Part shown: positions 34,117-38,379 of the stretch, in pieces | How positions within the stretch are numbered: the first letter of the stretch is position 1 | How the letters are laid out: every line of letters starts with the position of its first letter | Source of the DNA: a virus | Strand: one strand, 5' to 3' | DNA length: 38,379 nt | Virus record (IMG/VR): IMGVR_UViG_3300010042_000014 | Location: 1-38,379 of that record | The notes under the pieces: generated by a model | What the model saw: the letters and a program-made list of their open reading frames with translations, nothing else | Told to the model about the DNA's origin: nothing | The model's database searches: none | Translations under genes and position numbers: made by a program

Positions 34117-35025
34117 ATGTGGGCTATAGATTTAGCTAATATCGCAAGAACCACCGGTCTTCCGGTGGTAGAACAAGCAGGGTGGAAAACCCGGGGGGTT
34201 AGAGCCTTATCTGGTATCCGGGCGGTTGTTTGTCATCACACCGCTGGCGCCGCTACCGGCGATGCACCTTCGCTGAATGTTGTCCAAAACGGCAGGTCAG
34301 ACCTTCAAGGTCCGTTAGCCCAGTTCGTTTTAGGGCGTTCCGGAACGATTTATGTGGTAGCTGCGGGTGCGTGTAACCATGCGGGCGCTACTATCAATGA
34401 CGCGGTTTTCGGTAACTCTTATTCGATCGGTATCGAAGCAGAAAACACAGGATCACAGCCTTGGCCCTACGTACAAGTAGATGCCTACGCCCGGTTGTGT
34501 GCTGCATTATGTTTCTACTACGGTATACCGGTCAATAATGTTCAGGGCCATAAAGAGATTTGTTCCCCTCATGGACGTAAATCAGACCCTAACGGTCTGC
34601 CTGGAGACATGGGTGGGCTGCGCTATCTAACTCAATCCTATATTAACGGTACTGCCCAGGCATCGCCGCCTGCAGCTGTTGTCGCACCAGTAATCCCCCC
34701 AGACGAGGAGCCCCAAGTGTTCGCACCCGCAAGCCCAACCACTACTACTTTTACTTTCCCTCTGCCCGGCTTCGCTTGCCGTATCGTGGTGTCACCAGGA
34801 ACTAAAACGGACGGTACCACAGAAACAGCCTACATTTCGGGTATCAAAATCTCTGCAGGATACACCGATGACCTAGGTACTTTAAAGTCGAACCAGGGGA
34901 GCCCTGGTGACAATTTTGTTATCGTCACGCACCCAGAGATTTACACTCCTCACGTCGATGGCTTGAAAGCGGTTATGACTTATTCGTCTAACCAGCCGAT
35001 TGCTGTCGCAGTCTACCGCGTCTAA
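34117..35025 (+). CDS. endolysin: N-acetylmuramoyl-L-alanine amidase
   Basis: This 302-residue protein has an amidase-2/PGRP domain (about residues 1-180). RAVVCHHTAG gives the first zinc histidines (H40/H41), NHAG (H88) lies at a conserved loop, SYSIGIEAEN follows, and GHKEICSPHGRKSDP contains H145, H152 and D157, where the last zinc ligands are expected. It cuts the amide bond between muramic acid and L-alanine. The C-terminal 100 residues form a beta-rich domain that may bind the wall. No signal peptide is visible, so export depends on the holin. AGGAAAGG precedes the ATG. Confidence 0.88.
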   Translation: MWAIDLANIARTTGLPVVEQAGWKTRGVRALSGIRAVVCHHTAGAATGDAPSLNVVQNGRSDLQGPLAQFVLGRSGTIYVVAAGACNHAGATINDAVFGNSYSIGIEAENTGSQPWPYVQVDAYARLCAALCFYYGIPVNNVQGHKEICSPHGRKSDPNGLPGDMGGLRYLTQSYINGTAQASPPAAVVAPVIPPDEEPQVFAPASPTTTTFTFPLPGFACRIVVSPGTKTDGTTETAYISGIKISAGYTDDLGTLKSNQGSPGDNFVIVTHPEIYTPHVDGLKAVMTYSSNQPIAVAVYRV

Positions 35026-35034
35026 GGAGAATAA

Positions 35035-35196
35035 ATGAAGAAATACAATAAGGTTATCGCAGCGTTTCTAGCAGCTGTTTTGGGTGTCGGCCTTACAGCC
35101 GTCATCCCCGGCCTGAACGAGGCTTGGGGCACAATCCTAACCGCAACACTAGCAGTGGTTGCCACCTATTTCGCCCCTGCTAACGAATCTGCTTGA
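35035..35196 (+). CDS. small holin
   Basis: This 53-residue protein starts at ATG 35035 with GGAG upstream, right after the endolysin. It has two short hydrophobic helices (VIAAFLAAVLGVGLTAVI and WGTILTATLAVVATYFA) with a GLN-containing turn. The W-G-T-I-L-T-A-x-L-A-V-V-A-T-Y-F-A-P-A-N pattern is typical of short actinophage holins. It would make the pore or lesion that releases the endolysin. It is the last gene of the late operon. Confidence 0.8.
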   Translation: MKKYNKVIAAFLAAVLGVGLTAVIPGLNEAWGTILTATLAVVATYFAPANESA

Positions 35197-35207
35197 AAAT
35201 AAAGATG

Positions 35208-35248
35208 CCCCCAGTCCTTCCTCTTTCGAGGTTGGGCTGGGGGTTTTT
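35208..35248 (+). terminator. strong rho-independent terminator of the late operon
   Basis: CCCCCAG (35208-35214) pairs with CTGGGGG (35237-35243), with an inner CCTC/GAGG hairpin, and is followed by five T residues. It ends the rightward late operon just before the convergent leftward genes. Confidence 0.88.
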
Positions 35249-35255
35249 CTTTGTT

Positions 35256-35438
35256 TTACAACCGGTATTCGAATCTCCACCAAGCAGCTGGACCGTAATT
35301 TTCGTTATCGAGGTACCATTGTATAGTTTCTCTAGCCCGTTCTTTATAGGATTGTTTCATACACTCGGGTGTACACCAAAAAACAGAACTAGATCCGGTG
35401 TCTTCGCCGCATGTGCAGCAGGGGCTAGTTTCTTGCAT
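35256..35438 (-). CDS. small zinc-ribbon-like protein
   Basis: The start is ATG 35438 (MQETSPCCTCGEDTG), inside the last bases of the upstream gene. Two Cys pairs, CCTC near residue 7 and WCTPEC near residue 21, make a compact four-c zinc site. A helix follows (YKERARETIQWYLD). Zinc ribbons of this size often bind DNA or proteins. It is the last gene of the right leftward group and ends close to the terminator. Confidence 0.6.
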   Translation of the reverse strand: MQETSPCCTCGEDTGSSSVFWCTPECMKQSYKERARETIQWYLDNENYGPAAWWRFEYRL

Positions 35439-35607
35439 TGCGTTCCGCCTGGTACAGATCAAACTTGTTTTTGACTTCTTTCACCTCGTAGCCGGCTATC
35501 TTGATTAACACCGCTACTTGGTGTGCCTCGTAGTCTGACTGGTTTTTCAGCAACTGAACAACGTGATCTAAAGTCTCAATGTGTTCTTCCATTACTGTTT
35601 CCCACAT
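35425..35607 (-). CDS. helical hypothetical protein
   Basis: This 60-residue protein starts at ATG 35607, with GAGAGG seven bases upstream. It is almost all helical (HIETLDHVVQLLKNQ, AHQVAVLIKIAGYEVKEV), with no membrane helix and no known motif. It overlaps the next gene by 14 bases. Function unknown. Confidence 0.6.
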   Translation of the reverse strand: MWETVMEEHIETLDHVVQLLKNQSDYEAHQVAVLIKIAGYEVKEVKNKFDLYQAERNARN

Positions 35608-35608
35608 G

Positions 35609-35767
35609 TTACAGCCTCTCGTCTATTTTACGCAGGTATACCGCTTTGTCTATAGCGATTCTCTTCTTGAGTTTAGCAAGCTCTACCTTCAAATGCAAGA
35701 AGAAAAGCCCACTAATCGACGCTAGAGACAACAATGTTACTAAAACGTACTTTACTATTCGGTCCAT
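35609..35767 (-). CDS. 52-residue membrane protein with coiled tail
   Basis: The frame from ATG 35767 to TAA 35609-35611 encodes one membrane helix (YVLVTLLSLASISGLFFLHL) followed by a basic helix (KVELAKLKKRIAIDKA). It is preceded by GGAGA. The stop lies two bases before the next ATG. The layout is that of a small membrane-anchored adaptor. No family is recognised. Confidence 0.55.
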   Translation of the reverse strand: MDRIVKYVLVTLLSLASISGLFFLHLKVELAKLKKRIAIDKAVYLRKIDERL

Positions 35768-35776
35768 TAGTGTCTC

Positions 35777-37696
35777 CTAGTGTGCGCATGTCTTCCAATT
35801 GTCGCCCGGCGGGCCGTTAGACAAACTAAATTCGATAGGCTGGCCGCCCTTAGGGTGCCAAGTACGGGTAAACTTTTCTTGAAAGTATTTGATGTCTTCT
35901 TCTAGTGTATCCAAGGGGATGCTAGCGAGGAAGGCGTCATGCACAGTCAGGACGATTTGCCGTAACCGACGCTCATCAACAGCGGAGACACCCATCATCA
36001 GAATCTCGTGAGTCGCGTTCTGTCCGATAGCGGCGGGGGTTTGTGTCCACCACCTTTTGGGTTCGATCGGCATTTTCCGACCCCAGTCGGTAACAATATA
36101 TCCGGTCCGTTTAGAGAACTCGATGATACGGTCTTGCCAGGATTTGACCCCTTTATATAGGTTGTAGAAGTTCTTTTTAAACGCTTGGGCCGCTGATCGG
36201 GAGATGCCGGTGGTTTCAACCATTTTGCCGACACCCATATTGTAGTTGATGCCGTGGCCAGGGGCTTTAGCTCCTTGCCGTAGTAGTCCTGGGCTGGCAT
36301 CGTAGGCTTCTTGCCCCCAAATCAAGACCGCGTTGATAGCGTGACCATCCACACCTGGAAGAAACCTCTTAGCGTATTCGGGATCCCCAGACGCGGCCGC
36401 TACAGCCCGGCCATCCGCGTTATCAAAGTCAAACTCGACCAGGGCACAACCCGGTTCAGCGACCAGCAGATCTTTGTACCTCTCATCCCAGATGGTTAGG
36501 CCTGGGTTGGTGGTGGAGAAACGAGCAGACCTTTGGTAAGGGAAGATCTCAGGGTGTACTTTACCGTCTTTATACACGGTGGATAGTAGCAGGGTTGGTA
36601 AGGACCTTTGCCCTGCTAGTAGAGCTAGGGCTTCACCCAAGGCTTGAGCCTCCGGGTTACCATCGTCTGTCCTCTGCCAGTTTCCTTTAGCGTCTTGGAC
36701 GTGATGTGTAGCCGCCATAATATTGTCACCAGAGAACGACGTCTGACCCTCCGGGTGAGAATCACTAGGCTTAGTTTTACCTAAAGCTTCCTCCCACACA
36801 CCCACCACACTAAGCGCATTAATAGTAGCTTCTTTACCTAGCTTTGATGCTAAAGGGGCTTTCCCGTCTAGCGGGAAACCAAACCTGTCGTTCAGGTCTT
36901 TCAGGATCCACGCTGCTTCCTCGTGCTGGTCTTTCTCCCGCTGAAGAGTAGCAGGGACATCTACACGGAAACCGTTGCCGCGACCGATCTGGGTGGCCAG
37001 GGCCACCTTTTCCATCTCCCATTTCATATAGTCGTTGAAAGGGTGCTTCTCCAAGAGTCGTCGGGCTACCTCTCTAGTCACCCGAATATCTTGTTTAGCG
37101 TACTCTACAAACCGTTCATTGTCGGTTGGGATAGCTCCAAACCCACAGCAGATACCTTCGATAGGAACCTTTTTGTCTGCTTTCAGTTTTTTACCTGTTT
37201 TAGCAGAATACTGTGGCTCCCAACGGTACGAATATTCTTCTGCTAGCTGTTTCAGGTCAGGGAGTTTACCAGGAAGACCAAGCTGAAATGCTTGGTTATC
37301 GAGACTGTACCATGGCCGGAATTCTTCGGGTTTACGGCAGAAAGCTTTAGTCCCATCACGCTTGACATACTCCCCGAAAGGCGCCGGGTTAGCTAGGGTG
37401 GCAGCCACCATCGTATCATATAGCCGGTGTTGCTTGGCTAGTTTGACCCCGGGCATAGGTGAACCGAAGATGCCGATAAGGTCGAAAGCGATAATGTTGT
37501 GTCCAACAATCATTTTGGCTTTCAATACTTGACGGCGGAACTCGTCAAGATCAGTGGTGGTGTGTATTTCGGTGTCTTCACCCCAGGACCATTGGCCTAG
37601 TCGAAAGAAATCGTACGGGTCTGTTTCTTGAAGTTCGGTTACGGAGTGGCTTTCAATATCGATTTGGATAACGCTGTCTGGAAACTTGATTCCCAT
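35777..37696 (-). CDS. family A DNA polymerase with 3'-5' exonuclease
   Basis: This 639-residue protein replicates phage DNA. ATG 37696 has AAAGGAGG upstream, which rules out the longer frame to 37798. The exonuclease domain has Exo I IDIE (D13, E15), Exo II HNIIAFD (N67, D72) and Exo III YAKQD. The polymerase has motif A EFDFDNADGR (D423), motif B RQGAKAPGHGINYNMG, and motif C VHD (D587). YQRSARFSTTNPGL before motif A is typical of phage Pol I. There is no 5'-3' exonuclease domain. Length and domains match actinophage Pol I enzymes. Confidence 0.93.
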   Translation of the reverse strand: MGIKFPDSVIQIDIESHSVTELQETDPYDFFRLGQWSWGEDTEIHTTTDLDEFRRQVLKAKMIVGHNIIAFDLIGIFGSPMPGVKLAKQHRLYDTMVAATLANPAPFGEYVKRDGTKAFCRKPEEFRPWYSLDNQAFQLGLPGKLPDLKQLAEEYSYRWEPQYSAKTGKKLKADKKVPIEGICCGFGAIPTDNERFVEYAKQDIRVTREVARRLLEKHPFNDYMKWEMEKVALATQIGRGNGFRVDVPATLQREKDQHEEAAWILKDLNDRFGFPLDGKAPLASKLGKEATINALSVVGVWEEALGKTKPSDSHPEGQTSFSGDNIMAATHHVQDAKGNWQRTDDGNPEAQALGEALALLAGQRSLPTLLLSTVYKDGKVHPEIFPYQRSARFSTTNPGLTIWDERYKDLLVAEPGCALVEFDFDNADGRAVAAASGDPEYAKRFLPGVDGHAINAVLIWGQEAYDASPGLLRQGAKAPGHGINYNMGVGKMVETTGISRSAAQAFKKNFYNLYKGVKSWQDRIIEFSKRTGYIVTDWGRKMPIEPKRWWTQTPAAIGQNATHEILMMGVSAVDERRLRQIVLTVHDAFLASIPLDTLEEDIKYFQEKFTRTWHPKGGQPIEFSLSNGPPGDNWKTCAH

Positions 37697-37752
37697 TATA
37701 ACCTCCTTTCGAAACGGGAATAAGGCCACCCTTTCGGGTGGCCGTCCCAACC

Positions 37753-38331
37753 TTACGCGCCCTTCGGCTTCTTCACAAAAATCAGACCTTGAGAGCAAGA
37801 CTCCGGTGCGTCTTTACCAGCAGCACAACCCCAAGCAGCCCAAGGACCATACTGCCCTACTTTAGACACGAACTTTCTGACACCTGCAGGACTGTGAGGA
37901 CAATGCGGGGCAGGACCCATCCACACCGGTGGAGCACTATAAGGCTCTCCACCACTATCTTGTGCAGGGGCTGCACTAGCGGCCGGTGCATTGTGCACTA
38001 CACCATCCGTGCCTAAGTGGGTCTTAGCGGCTGCAACAGGCTGCGGCGCCTGCGCGGGACTGCCTGTGTAGATTTCCTGAAAGATGCGGCTAGTCTTAGT
38101 GACCAGCTCAAACAGGTCTCGCATAGTTTTACCTTTAGGGTCGATACCATGCAACTTAAAAGCTTGTTCGGCGTTAGCTGCGTGAACCACAACCCACGGT
38201 GCAGCGGTGTTGCCGTAAGAGGCGGCCTCACCTTTGTACGTGATGTTAATGCCGGTCTCATCTTGGGACACGGTTTCTACCTCTTTCTTTTCTGGGGTTA
38301 CATCTAAACCGAAAGGATCATAATCAGCCAT
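37753..38331 (-). CDS. putative ssDNA-binding protein
   Basis: This 192-residue protein starts MADYDPFGLDVTPEKKEVETV, a beginning shared by a family of actinophage proteins annotated as ssDNA-binding. There is an N-terminal beta domain (GINITYKGEAASYGNTAAPWVVVHA), a Pro/Ala-rich linker near residues 95-130, and a C-terminal zinc-type CPHSPAGVRKF...CAAGKDAPESC region. It lies upstream of the polymerase in the same operon, which fits a replication role. The start ATG 38331 has AAAGG upstream; an in-frame TAA at the window edge excludes a longer protein. The assignment is by pattern and context only. Confidence 0.5.
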   Translation of the reverse strand: MADYDPFGLDVTPEKKEVETVSQDETGINITYKGEAASYGNTAAPWVVVHAANAEQAFKLHGIDPKGKTMRDLFELVTKTSRIFQEIYTGSPAQAPQPVAAAKTHLGTDGVVHNAPAASAAPAQDSGGEPYSAPPVWMGPAPHCPHSPAGVRKFVSKVGQYGPWAAWGCAAGKDAPESCSQGLIFVKKPKGA

Positions 38332-38379
38332 TATTTGATAACCTTTCGCGGCATACGGTGTAGGTTGTTGCAGCAGTTA

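Overview
This window reads as part of the genome of a tailed, siphovirus-type bacteriophage. The host is most likely an actinobacterium. The reasons are the gene order, the frequent GTG and TTG starts, an apparently leaderless mRNA, and protein families typical of mycobacteriophage L5-like and related actinophages (family A DNA polymerase in a leftward arm, VG15/MuF-type head protein, very long tape measure with peptidoglycan hydrolase domains). The host genus cannot be read from the sequence.

Layout. (1) Positions 1-6618 hold a leftward operon of about 29 very small, tightly overlapping early genes. Most have no known function. Exceptions are a HAD-like phosphatase (1115-1498), a sigma-region-4-like HTH protein (5894-6436), several tiny membrane proteins, and a recurring beta-beta-alpha module. 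(2) Positions 6619-7307 are a non-coding divergent junction between the two arms, with nine strong inverted repeats. (3) Positions 7308-11143 are rightward: an HNH nuclease near the arm junction, three glycosyltransferase-like genes, a free-standing HNH homing-type endonuclease, a small membrane protein and a solo HicB-like protein. A promoter-palindrome-terminator module lies at 9685-9767. (4) Positions 11342-13257 hold the small terminase, a promoter driving a leaderless exported protein, and then about 1.1 kb of RNA genes: good tRNAs for Glu, Asp, Met and Thr, with degenerate or rearranged tRNA-like pieces and dense hairpins and pseudoknots between them.

(5) Positions 13300-35196 are the late operon: collagen-like protein, large terminase, portal, MuF-like protein, scaffold, major capsid, four head-tail connectors, major tail, tail chaperones with a frame change, tape measure (NlpC/P60 and transglycosylase domains), Dit-like protein with a CBM-like insert, tail hub, fibre-type proteins, three membrane proteins (one collagen-like), amidase endolysin and holin. 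A strong terminator at 35208-35248 closes it. (6) Positions 35256-38331 return to the leftward strand: three small proteins, family A DNA polymerase and a putative ssDNA-binding protein. Leftward genes at both window edges fit one continuous early arm on a circular or circularised genome, with the physical ends probably in the 6.6-7.3 kb junction.

The most unusual part is 12342-13181. It sits inside the tRNA cluster and has the size, context and structure of a giant structured phage RNA (GOLLD/ROOL-like). It also contains an anticodon-arm-less tRNA-like fold and what looks like a circularly permuted tRNA.
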